Shown here: piece after piece, positions 29,979 to 38,200 of the stretch
How positions within the stretch are numbered: position 1 is the stretch's first letter
Layout of the letters: each line of letters opens with the position of its first letter
Assembly: GCF_900018785.1 (NCBI RefSeq)
Contig: NZ_FCOY01000007.1
Coordinates: forward strand, 310,001 to 374,000
Reading direction: 5' to 3'
DNA length: 64,000 nt
Source of the DNA: Xanthomonas massiliensis
GTDB taxonomy: Bacteria; Pseudomonadota; Gammaproteobacteria; Xanthomonadales; Xanthomonadaceae
The notes under the pieces: generated by a model
Told to the model about the DNA's origin: nothing
What the model saw: only the letters and a program-made list of their open reading frames with translations
Database searches by the model: none
Made by a program: the position numbers and the translations under genes

Positions 29979-30740
29979 CGCGGCGGGGACGACGGGGCCG
30001 GGGATTGCGAGGGACCGGCTCCAGGCAACCCGTGCGTGGGGTGTTCCGGTTCGCGAAACGCGCGGGCATCTCCCGGTCCACTTCCAGATCGTCGTCCCGG
30101 CGACTTTCCACGGCCGAGGCGTTTCCATCACGGCCGAAGCGCTTCAGCAGCCACGTGGCTGGCCATGGCGGGCCAAGCGCGCTGCTGTCCGGAGAAAAAA
30201 GTCCGGGCGATCGCCTGTCCGGCCAACGTGGCGCGGCGCATACACGGAACGGCGAATTCATCGTTCCCGCGCAGGCGGGGACCCCGTGCCTGCGCCTTGG
30301 AAGAAGAAGTTGCCGGGAGATTTCGTGACCGGCTTATTCCGCCGCGAAAGTCTCTGCGTCCCCGTCTGCGGGCATGTCGCCCTGCTCTGCACGAAAGTCC
30401 CTGGCTCCCCGCGTTCACGCGGACGACGGGAAGCAAGGTTCAGCGCGCACGCCTCGATCCAAGCTCCGGGGGCGCCCAAGCACATCGGGGGCCTTGCGGT
30501 CCGGACATCGGGTGTCCCAGCGGCGAAACATCCCCGGGCAAGGGTGCGCGAACGCGCGAAACGCGTTTCAGCAGCTGAAGCGCTCCATCACGGCCGGGGC
30601 ACTTCTCCACAGCCGAACGGCTGGTCGTGGCTGATCAATGCAGAGACGTTCGGACTGATCGCGACAACATCCCTGGGCGCCCGCTTGCGCGGGGGGCGAC
30701 ACGCAGGGATTCCGGCCTGCACGCCTCTTGCCCGCCACCG
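29979..30740. repeat. Gene-free repeat island 1
   Basis: About 760 bp without a credible gene. It holds several short GC-rich inverted repeats of REP type, such as the core around CCCGCGCAGGCGGGGACC (near 30270) and a variant around 30414. Short units containing ATCACGGCCG occur at about 30128 and 30590, with nearby CGCTTCAGCAGC-like sequence. Translating it gives the repetitive peptides typical of dispersed intergenic repeats (VPAQAGTP). It separates katE from the glycosyltransferase quartet. Confidence 0.7.
30175..30294 (+). repeat. Dispersed repeat, copy in island 1
   Basis: A segment starting AAGCGCGCTGCTGTCCG, with an A-run, and ending in GCAGGCGGGGACCC. A diverged copy in the same orientation lies at 34028-34134. 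Blocks such as GGAAC, ATTC-TCGT and GCAGGCGGGGACCC match in order. Confidence 0.6.
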
Positions 30741-31442
30741 CTACGGCAACGTGATCCCCGCACCGGCCAGCGGAGACGCCCCTTGCAACACCGCCCGCTC
30801 CATCTGCAGCAGGTAGTCGCTGAACCCGCCGCGTGCCCGTGCCACCCGCCGCGCGCTGGTCGTCACCACCGGCCGGCAGCGCCGGGCGATGCGCGCGTGC
30901 ACGCGTTCCATCGCCGCCACCAATGCCACGTCCTCGTGCGCCGGCAGCGGCAGGAAGCCGCCGCAGCGCAGGTACAGCTCGCTGCTCAGGCCCAGGTTGG
31001 CGCCATGCACGTGGCGATGGCCGTCGTGGCGGCATTCGCCGGCCAGGTAGGCATCGCGCAGGGCCGTGGGCCAGCCGCTCCAGTCGGCCACGCCGACGAT
31101 GCCGCAGAAGGCGTCGCTCTCGCAGGCCAGCTGCGCCGACAGCCAGTCGGCCGGCACCTGCGAGTCGGCGTCGGTACAGGCCAGCCAGCGTGCGCCGGCG
31201 GCGATCGCCGCGCGTGCCGCGGTGGCGCGGGCGATGCCGACGTTGCCCTCGGCCAGCGGCAGGCAGTGGACGCCGAAGTCCGCGCACACCGCGGCGGTGC
31301 GGTCGCGGCAGCGGTCCAGCGCGACGAACACGCCCACCTCCTCGCCGTGCAGCCGCGGACAGGCCGCGGCCAGCGCGAGCGAGTGCAGGCAGGCGCCGAT
31401 CGCCTGCTCCTCGTCGTGCGCCGGCACCAGCACCGCGATCAC
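30741..31442 (-). CDS. Glycosyltransferase family 2 protein, last gene of the quartet
   Basis: Nucleotide-sugar-dependent glycosyltransferase of 233 residues. The GT-A fold start is IAVLVPAHDEEQAIGACL. The metal-binding DxD is in WLACTDADSQVP, and the acceptor-loop acidic pair is in LPAHEDVALVAAMER. There is no transmembrane segment, so it acts in the cytosol or at the inner face. It starts with GTG at 31442, which overlaps the TGA of the methyltransferase gene (GTGA). It ends the four-gene unit with the acyl-CoA-dehydrogenase-like, PIG-L and methyltransferase genes; the acceptor is unknown. Confidence 0.88.
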   Translation of the reverse strand: MIAVLVPAHDEEQAIGACLHSLALAAACPRLHGEEVGVFVALDRCRDRTAAVCADFGVHCLPLAEGNVGIARATAARAAIAAGARWLACTDADSQVPADWLSAQLACESDAFCGIVGVADWSGWPTALRDAYLAGECRHDGHRHVHGANLGLSSELYLRCGGFLPLPAHEDVALVAAMERVHARIARRCRPVVTTSARRVARARGGFSDYLLQMERAVLQGASPLAGAGITLP

Positions 31443-32035
31443 CGCAGGTGCTCCCGCTGCGCCACCGAGTGCGGCGATACGCCCCAGCCCTCCAGCAGGA
31501 AGTCGGCATCCTCGTAGCGGAACAGCCGCGGCAGCCGCAGCGCGTCGTGCAGCGACGCGTGCACCTGGCGGCCATCGCCGCGCGCCGGCTCGAACGGATG
31601 CAGCCAGTGGCAGGCCACGATCACGCCCTCGTCCTCCAGGCTGGCGCGCATGCGCCGCGCGCTCTCGGCCAACGCTGCCGGCTCCAGGTAGTAGCCGATC
31701 TCGCCGAACACGATCAGGTCGAAGCGGCCCGGCGGCCACTGGCCAGGATGGGCGGCGCATTCCACCTGCACGTGCGGGTGCATGCCGGTGCGCTGCCGCG
31801 CCAGCTCCACCGCGCGCGCGGATACGTCGGTGGCCAGCAACTCGTCGCAGCGCGGGGCCAGGGCCGCGGTGAGTTCGCCGTTGGAGCAGCCCAGCTCCCA
31901 GCCGCAGGCGAAATGCCGGCGGGGCAGCGACGCCAGCAGCAGGTCGCGCTTGCGCGCCTCGTACCAGCGGCGGCGGTAGCCGAACGGGTCGTCCTGGCGG
32001 TACAGCGTGCCGAAGTAGTCGTGCAGGGCGGTCAT
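31439..32035 (-). CDS. Class I SAM-dependent methyltransferase (NodS-like)
   Basis: Soluble methyltransferase of 198 residues. SAM motif I is ACGWELGCSNGELTAALA. The following acidic strand is LLATDVSARAVELAR, and motif IV is FDLIVFGEIGYYLEP. It resembles NodS, which N-methylates the de-N-acetylated end sugar of Nod factor. Such a role fits its position directly after a PIG-L deacetylase gene. Both its ends overlap neighbours (ATGA with PIG-L, GTGA with GT2). Confidence 0.88.
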   Translation of the reverse strand: MTALHDYFGTLYRQDDPFGYRRRWYEARKRDLLLASLPRRHFACGWELGCSNGELTAALAPRCDELLATDVSARAVELARQRTGMHPHVQVECAAHPGQWPPGRFDLIVFGEIGYYLEPAALAESARRMRASLEDEGVIVACHWLHPFEPARGDGRQVHASLHDALRLPRLFRYEDADFLLEGWGVSPHSVAQREHLR

Positions 32036-32796
32036 CGCAGGAACACCTCGTAGCCGCGCTCGAAGCGCTCGAGCACGTGCGGCGGCAGGATCGGTTCGGC
32101 CACCGCATGCGCGCCGCGGCCGAGCTGCGAGGCGAAGCAGGCCAGCGCCTGGCGCTTGGCCTGCTGGATCGCATCCGGCAGCGCATGGCGCGCCGCGGCC
32201 GGCAGCGGGGAATCCGCGCCGGCCGCCGACAGCCAGTGCCAGGCCCACACCGGGAACTCGGCCAGCGTCGCGCCGCATTTCGCGGCGGCTTGAATACAAG
32301 CGCGTGCGGTCGCCTCGTGGTCGGGATGGCCATCGCCGCGCCAGGTGGTCAGCAGCAGGTCGCCCGGCTGCAGCAGCTGCGCCAGCTGCGCGGCTATGGT
32401 CGGTTCCTGCGCGGCGACGCCGCCATCGGCCACGCCCAGGTGGACGATGGCCTCGGCGCCCACGCCCAGCACCTGCGCGGCGCACTCCAGCTCCTGGCGG
32501 CGCACCTGGCGCAGCCGCTGCGGCGTCCACCAGGCATCACCGGGATAGCAGGCCTCGCCGTCGGTCACCGCGACCAGCACGACCGGCAGACCGCGCCGGC
32601 GGGCGCTGGCGATCGCGCCACCACAGCCCAGCACCTCGTCGTCCGGGTGCGGCGACACCACCACCAGCCGTCGCGCCGGCGCCAGCAGCGCCTGCATGTC
32701 GAGCAGCGGCAGTGCCGCCAGCCAGCGCGACTGCCGCCACGCCGCCTCCGTGGTGCCGCGGCCGTGGATCTTCGGCACGTGTTCTACAACCGCCAT
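32032..32796 (-). CDS. PIG-L (LmbE) family zinc deacetylase
   Basis: Metal-dependent N-deacetylase of 254 residues. The signature zinc and catalytic motif LVVVSPHPDDEVLGCGG is near residues 53-69, with the third zinc His in TTWRGDGHPDHEATARA. Relatives remove N-acetyl groups from GlcNAc-linked lipids or thiol precursors. AGGAG stands before the ATG at 32796. The start lies 13 bp inside the acyl-CoA-dehydrogenase-like gene and the stop overlaps the methyltransferase start, indicating tight coupling. The substrate is probably an N-acetylated sugar made or acted on by the partner enzymes, by inference. Confidence 0.92.
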   Translation of the reverse strand: MAVVEHVPKIHGRGTTEAAWRQSRWLAALPLLDMQALLAPARRLVVVSPHPDDEVLGCGGAIASARRRGLPVVLVAVTDGEACYPGDAWWTPQRLRQVRRQELECAAQVLGVGAEAIVHLGVADGGVAAQEPTIAAQLAQLLQPGDLLLTTWRGDGHPDHEATARACIQAAAKCGATLAEFPVWAWHWLSAAGADSPLPAAARHALPDAIQQAKRQALACFASQLGRGAHAVAEPILPPHVLERFERGYEVFLR

Positions 32797-33770
32797 GGTG
32801 CCTGCTCCTGTGCGACCGCGCGGCCCAAGGCCTCCCAGTCGTGCTCGGCATGGCTCTGGCGCACGAACACCGCCAGGTCGGCGCAACGCAGTGCATGCGC
32901 GCGGTCGCCGCACAGTGGCGCCGGCCCGAGCGCACGGCCGACGCGCTCGATCGCTTCGCTGCAGGCGCGCTCGACGAAGGCGCGCACGCGGGTCACCGCG
33001 TCGCGGTGCGGCTGCTCCGGCTCGGCGTCGATGCGCGCGGCCAGCTCGCGCAGCATCGCGGCGGCCGCCTGCAGCGACAGGTCGATCGCGCCCAGGTGCG
33101 CGGCCGCGTGCGGATCGCGCTGTACCTTGGCGTGCGCCTGCAGGGTGGCGGCGATCGCGGTGGCGGCGCCGTACCAGCACGCCGCCACGCCGGCACCGCC
33201 GTGCCAGAAGCCCGGCCGCCGCAGGTAGTCGCCCGGCGCCCCGAGCGCGACCGCCGGCACCCGCTCGAACGCCACCGGGCCGCTGGCGATGCGCGCCATG
33301 CCCACCGCGGCCCAGCCCTCCTCGCGCGGCACCACTCCCGGCTGGCGCAGATCCACCAGCAGCAACCAATCGTGGTCGCCCTCGTGCGCGGTCACCAGCG
33401 CCGCATCGACCAGGCGGGCGCCCGAGCACCAGGGCTTGCTGCCGGACAGGTGGCCGCCGCCCTGGCCGTCAGGCTGCCAGTCCAGGCGCGCACCGGGCGC
33501 CTGCGCCGCCCATACCGCCAGCAGCCGGCCGGGATCGGGCGCCGGCACGCCGAGCTCGGCCAGGATCGCCTGCGCGTCGTAGTGCGCCTCGAGCACCTTG
33601 GCCAGGCAGACATCGCTGGCGGCGATCGCCGCCAGCCCGCGCCAGCGCTCCAGCGTGCGGCCGCCGCCGGGCAGCGGCAGGGCCGGATGTTGCCGCAGTG
33701 CCTGCCGCGCCGCCACGCCGAGATCGCGTTCGTCGCCCAGCGCCAGCGGTGAAGTGAAGGGGTGATCCAA
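32784..33770 (-). CDS. Acyl-CoA-dehydrogenase-like protein, first gene of the quartet
   Basis: Flavoprotein-like acyl-CoA dehydrogenase homologue, about 328 residues from a TTG at 33770 with AGGA upstream. An ATG at 33854 would add an Arg-rich, non-family N terminus. The beta domain is visible in GGHLSGSKPWCSGARLVDAALV and VDLRQPGVVP. The helical C-terminal bundle includes AATAIAATLQAHAKVQRDPH and HLGAIDLSLQAAAAMLRE. I do not find the usual catalytic Glu motif of short-chain enzymes near the C terminus, and the protein is 50 or so residues shorter than typical, so it may bind rather than dehydrogenate an acyl thioester. It heads the quartet, just after repeat island 2. Confidence 0.8.
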   Translation of the reverse strand: MDHPFTSPLALGDERDLGVAARQALRQHPALPLPGGGRTLERWRGLAAIAASDVCLAKVLEAHYDAQAILAELGVPAPDPGRLLAVWAAQAPGARLDWQPDGQGGGHLSGSKPWCSGARLVDAALVTAHEGDHDWLLLVDLRQPGVVPREEGWAAVGMARIASGPVAFERVPAVALGAPGDYLRRPGFWHGGAGVAACWYGAATAIAATLQAHAKVQRDPHAAAHLGAIDLSLQAAAAMLRELAARIDAEPEQPHRDAVTRVRAFVERACSEAIERVGRALGPAPLCGDRAHALRCADLAVFVRQSHAEHDWEALGRAVAQEQAPWRL

Positions 33771-34027
33771 AAGGCGGGTTCCTTGTCCTGTCCGTCGCGC
33801 GTCGCGTGGGTCGGGAATGCGGCAATCGCGGCGCCTCGTCGATGGAGCCAGCACAACAGGTCGCGGGACAACAGCGCGTGTTGATGCGCTTCACGCAGGC
33901 ATTGCCTGGCTGAAGGCTTCAGCGTGCATGCGCGGTAACCGCGTCATGCAAGGGTCCTGCGATGCTTGCTGGAAACCGATCGGATCGGCAGTCCGCCATC
34001 GCATCGGAACCGACTGACGCCCCGCGA

Positions 34028-34134
34028 AAGCGCGCTACTGTCCGCAAAAAAACGGAGGCGAACGATCGTCGGCCGGAGTGGCGTGGCTCACGTTCGGAAC
34101 AGTGGACTCGTCGTATCCGTGCAGGCGGGGACCC
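34028..34134 (+). repeat. Dispersed repeat, copy in island 2
   Basis: Diverged, same-orientation copy of the repeat at 30175-30294. It starts AAGCGCGCTACTGTCCGC, has a run of seven A residues, and ends GCAGGCGGGGACCC. The two copies bracket the glycosyltransferase quartet. Confidence 0.6.
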
Positions 34135-34282
34135 AGCGACTTGAGCAGTGAAATCGACCGGCTGCGCAAGCTCACGGCAGCTTCCGCTTTCAAGGCACCG
34201 GCACTGAGTCCCCGCCTGCGCGGGGACGACGAACACACCGGTGGCGGCTCACGATCCATGTCCCGCGGTTGCCAGTGCAGTC

Positions 34283-35000
34283 GCACGACGCCCGCGGCGA
34301 GTCCTTGCCGGCCGGGCAGGAAAACTTCCCGGACAACAATGCGCGAAGGCGGGCATCCCGTGACATCGGGCTTGGGCCGCGGCAAGCGCGACGAGGTGCT
34401 GGGGCCCCGCCTGCAGGGACGACGAGCACACGGATGGCAGCCCACGATCCATGTCCCGCGGTTGCCGATGCGGCCTGCACGGGGACGACGAGCACACGGG
34501 CAGCGGCCCACGATCCGTATCCCGCGATTGCGGGTGCGGGTGCGGGTGCGGGTGCGGGTGCACGACTATTGCGGCGAGTCCTTGACGGCCAAGCGAGAAC
34601 ACTTTCCCGGATAGTGCTGCGCGAAGGCGGACATCCCGTGGCATCGGGCTTGGGCCGCGGCAAGCACAACGAGGCGCTGGGTCCTCGCCTGCGCGGGGAC
34701 GACGAGCACATGGGTGCGGCCCACATCCGTATCCCACGGTTGCCGGGGCGGTCGCACGACGCCTGTGGCGAGCCCTTGCCAGCCAGGCAGGGAAACTTCC
34801 CGGACAGCAGTGCGCGAAGGCGGGCATCCCGTGGCATCGGGCTTGGACCGCGGCAAACGCGACGAGGCGCTGGGTCCCCGCCTGCGCGGGGACGACGAGC
34901 ATATGGGTGACGGCCCACGATCCGTATCCCACGATTGCGGATGCGGGCGCACGACTATTGCGGCGAGCCCTTGCCGGTTAGGCGGGAACACTTCCCCGGG
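34283..35000. repeat. Tandem repeat with a unit of about 195 bp
   Basis: Copies start at GCACGAC at 34283, 34560, 34754 and 34949, giving spacings of 277, 194 and 195 bp; the last copy is partial. Each unit runs through CGGCGAG, CTTCCCGGA, GCGAAGGCGG, CATCGGGCTTGG and a REP palindrome to CCGTATCCC. Copy 1 is longer because a segment of 66 bp is duplicated (GACGACGAGCACACGG at 34418 and 34484) and because of an internal GCGGGT run. Confidence 0.85.
34530..34559. repeat. GCGGGT hexanucleotide microsatellite, five copies
   Basis: Five perfect GCGGGT units lie at the junction of tandem-repeat copies 1 and 2. Other junctions have single versions (for example GCGGATGCGGGC), so this is a local expansion. 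Confidence 0.9.
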
Positions 35001-35038
35001 ACGCAGCAGGCGCTTGCCAGCCGCGATACGGGTTCCGG

Positions 35039-35269
35039 CTAATGGTGGCGCCGTCGCGCGTCGACCCGCATGCCGTTGCGCGTCAGCAGCGCGTCGAGTA
35101 CGCGCCGCGCATAGGCCTGGTCGCGGGGATCCGCACGCGCCAGGATCTCGCTGGCCAGGCAGGTGAACTGTGGCCAGAACTGCGCAGGGTCGCGCAAGTG
35201 CTCGCACCAGGGCGGCAGCATCCGCGCCAGGTGGCGCAGGTCCGCGTCGAGTTGCGCGCGCCGGTTCAC
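35039..35269 (-). CDS. Small hypothetical protein coupled to the glucan synthase
   Basis: Protein of 76 residues that starts at GTG (35269), overlapping the TGA of the cyclic glucan synthase gene (GTGA). It contains LRHLARMLPPWCEHLRDP, FWPQFTCLASEILARADP and a C-terminal basic helix, so it is helical and soluble with two Cys. The coupling argues that it is real despite its size. No family is recognised. It might assist or regulate the synthase. Confidence 0.65.
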   Translation of the reverse strand: MNRRAQLDADLRHLARMLPPWCEHLRDPAQFWPQFTCLASEILARADPRDQAYARRVLDALLTRNGMRVDARRRHH

Positions 35270-38200
35270 GCGGCGGCCCTCGGCCAGCGCACCTGCACGT
35301 GGTGCTCGCCGCCATCGTCATGCAGGCGGAACGCGAATCCGTCGCGGCCGCTGCCATCCACCCGCAGCGTGGACTCGCCCTCGGCCGCGGCGCCGGCATC
35401 GACCTGTTCCACCTCGATCCGGTACGTGCTGGTGCCGAAGCGGTAGCGCAGCGTGTAGCCGGGCCAGTCGGCGGGCAGGCACGGCCGCAGCGCCAGCATG
35501 TCGCCGTCGCGCTGCAGGCCGAGCAGCGATTCGGTCAGCAGCCGATACATCCAGCCGGCCGAGCCGGTGTACCAGGTCCAGCCGCCGCGGCCGATGTGCG
35601 GGGCCACGCCGTAGACGTCGGCCGCGAGCACGTAGGGCTCGACCTTGTAGCGCGCCACCGCGTCCGCATCGCGGGCGTGGTTGAGCGGGTTGATCATCCG
35701 CGCCAGCTCCCACGCGCGCGTCGCATCGCCCAGCCGTGCGAACGCCATCGCCGCCCACACCGCGGCATGGGTGTACTGGCCGCCGTTCTCGCGCACGCCG
35801 GGCACGTAGCCGGCGATGTAGCCCGGATCGTGGTAGCCGGCACCGTGGTCGACGCGGTCGAACGGCGGCTCCAGCAGCTGGATCAGGCCGGCGTCGCGCT
35901 TGACCAGGTGCTCGTCCAGCGAGGCCATCGCCTGCCGCGCGCGCTCCGGGTCGCCGGCACCGGACAGCACCGACCAGCTCTGCGAGATCGAGTCGATCCG
36001 GCATTCGGCATTGCCGGCCGAGCCCAGCGGGGTGCCGTCGTCGAACCAGGCGCGGCGGTACCACTGCCCGTCCCAGGCATGCGCGTCCAGGTTCTCGCGC
36101 AGGCGCTGCGCCGCCTGCTCGCAGTGCCGCGCGAATCCGGCGTCGCCGCGCGCGTGCGCCACCGGAGCGAACTGGCGCAGTACCTCGTACAGGAAGAAGC
36201 CCAGCCACACGCTCTCGCCGCGGCCGCCCTCGCCTACCCGGTTCATGCCGTCGTTCCAGTCGCCGGTGCCGATCAGCGGCAGGCCGCGCTCGCCGAGCAG
36301 TTCGCAGCCGCGGCGCAGCGCGCGCACGCAGTGGTCGTACAGCGGCTGGCGCAGCGACGAGGCGACCGGCAGGTCGTAGTAGGACTCCTCGTCGGCATTG
36401 ACCAGGCGGCCCTCGACGTAGCCCACCGGCTCGTCGAGCACGCCGGCATCGCCGCTGGCCTGCAGGTAGCGGCAGGTGGCCAGCGGCAGCCACAGGTAGT
36501 CGTCCGAGCAGCGCGTGCGCACGCCGCGGTCCAGCGGCGGATGCCACCAGTGCAGCACGTCGCCCTGCGGGAACTGGTGCGCGGCGCTGAGCAGCAGGTG
36601 CTCGCGCGCCAGCGCCGGCGCCACGTGCACCAGCGCCATGGTGTCCTGCAGCTGGTCGCGGAAGCCGAACGCCCCGCCGGACTGGTAGTAGCCGCTGCGC
36701 GCCAGGTAGCGGCAGGCCAGGGTCTGGTACGGCAGCCAGCCGTTGGCCAGCAGGTCCACGCCGGGATCGGGCGTGGCCACCTGCACGCCGCCGAGCACGT
36801 CCAGCCAGTGCGCGCGCACCGCATCGAGCGCGGCATGGGCGGCCCCGCTGCCGCGCACCTGCAACGCCAGCTGCATCGCCTGCGCGCGGTCCATGCCGGC
36901 GCCGAGCCGGAACGTGGTCTCGAACGCCTGTCCGGGCGCCAGCTCGAACGGCACCTGGATCGCCGCGCACGGGTCCAGGCCGACGCCGAGCCGGCCGGAC
37001 AGGTGCTCGCGGCGCAGCGCATCCGGATCGGCCAGGCTGCCGTTGCGGCCGAGGAACTCGCCACGGTCGCCGCTGAAGCTGCGCGCATCGGCATCGGCGT
37101 CGAAGAACGCGGTACGGCCGCCGAACTCGGTGTTGTAGGGGTTGCGCGCCAGCACCGGGCCGTCGTCGCCGTCCATCTCGGTGACCACGTGCATCTGCGT
37201 GCGCCCGCGGATATCGCCCAGCACCCATTCGACGTAGCCGGTGGCCGACAGCCGGCGCGGACGCGTGCCGAGGTTGCGCAGCTTCAGCAGCGAGAACCGG
37301 ACCGCCGCGTCCGTCGCCACGAACACCCACAGCTCGCTGGCGATGCCGTCCTCGACATGCTCGTAGACGCTGTAGCCGAAGCCGTGGCGGGTGCGGTAGT
37401 CGCCGCGGCCGCGGCACGGCAGCGGCGTCGGCGACCACACCCGGCCGCTGTCCTCGTCGCGCAGGTAGAAGGCCTCGCCGCCGGTGTCCGACACCGGGTC
37501 GTTGTGCCAGGGCGTGAGCCGGAACTCGTGCGCATTCTCGAACCAGGTGTAGCCCGGCATGCTCTCGCTGAGCACGCAGCCCAGCTGCGCATTGGCGATG
37601 ACGTTGGCCCACGGCGCCGGCGTGGCCGCGCCCTCGCGCAGCGCGACCACATACTCGCGGCCGTCGGCGGCGAAGGCGCCGGTGCCGTTGTCGAACAGGG
37701 GGTCGCCGGCCGTGGCGGCGAACGGCCATCCGTGCACGTCGGCCGTCTCCGGTGCCGCGTCGTCCTGCACCGCCGTCGCGGCCGCCGGCACCTGCGGCAG
37801 CAGCTCGGCCACGCGCAGCTCCGGCGGCATGTGCCGGGCCACCTGCGCCGCCAGCGTGCCGCGCTGATCGCTGACGACCACCCGCGCCACCGTCTGCAGC
37901 AGCACGCGGTCCTCCTGCGAGATGGCCTGCACCGCCCGCACGAAGATCCCGCCGGGACGCTCGAGCACGTTGGCATCGGCATCGGCCGAGACCATGCCCA
38001 GGATCTGGTCCTGCAGCTGCTGGCGGTAGCCGGCCGGGCTCTCGTTCCAGATCACCAGGTCCGCGTGCAGGCCCTTGAGCCGCCAGTAGGCGTGCGCCTG
38101 CACCATCTGCCGCACCAGCTCGATGTTCTCCACGTCGGCGATCTGCAGCAGCACGATCGGCAGGTCGCCGGAGATCGCATGGCCCCACAGCCCGGACTGG

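Larger units (their letters stand above)
33771..35038. repeat. Gene-free repeat island 2
   Basis: About 1.27 kb with no credible gene. It contains a diverged copy of the island 1 repeat (34028-34134), a REP-type palindrome (GTCCCCGC, CTGC loop, GCGGGGAC at 34208-34227 and 34874-34893, with a one-mismatch copy near 34681-34700), a larger tandem repeat (34283 onward) and a GCGGGT microsatellite. All open frames through it are low-complexity Arg/Pro/Ser translations of the repeats. Confidence 0.75.

Noticed and set aside
30036-30578. Open frame of 180 codons in repeat island 1
   Set aside because: Its peptide contains the translation of dispersed REP-type DNA (VPAQAGTP-like) and no domain.
34200-34950. 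Regularly spaced palindromic repeats resembling a CRISPR array
   Set aside because: The repeating unit is about 195 bp, not a 25-40-bp repeat with unique spacers; the intervening sequence is itself repeated, and no cas gene is present.
33817-35010. Several open frames of 60-240 codons through repeat island 2
   Set aside because: They translate the tandem repeat itself in multiple frames on both strands, giving Arg/Pro/Ser-rich repeats; none has a ribosome site or a family match.
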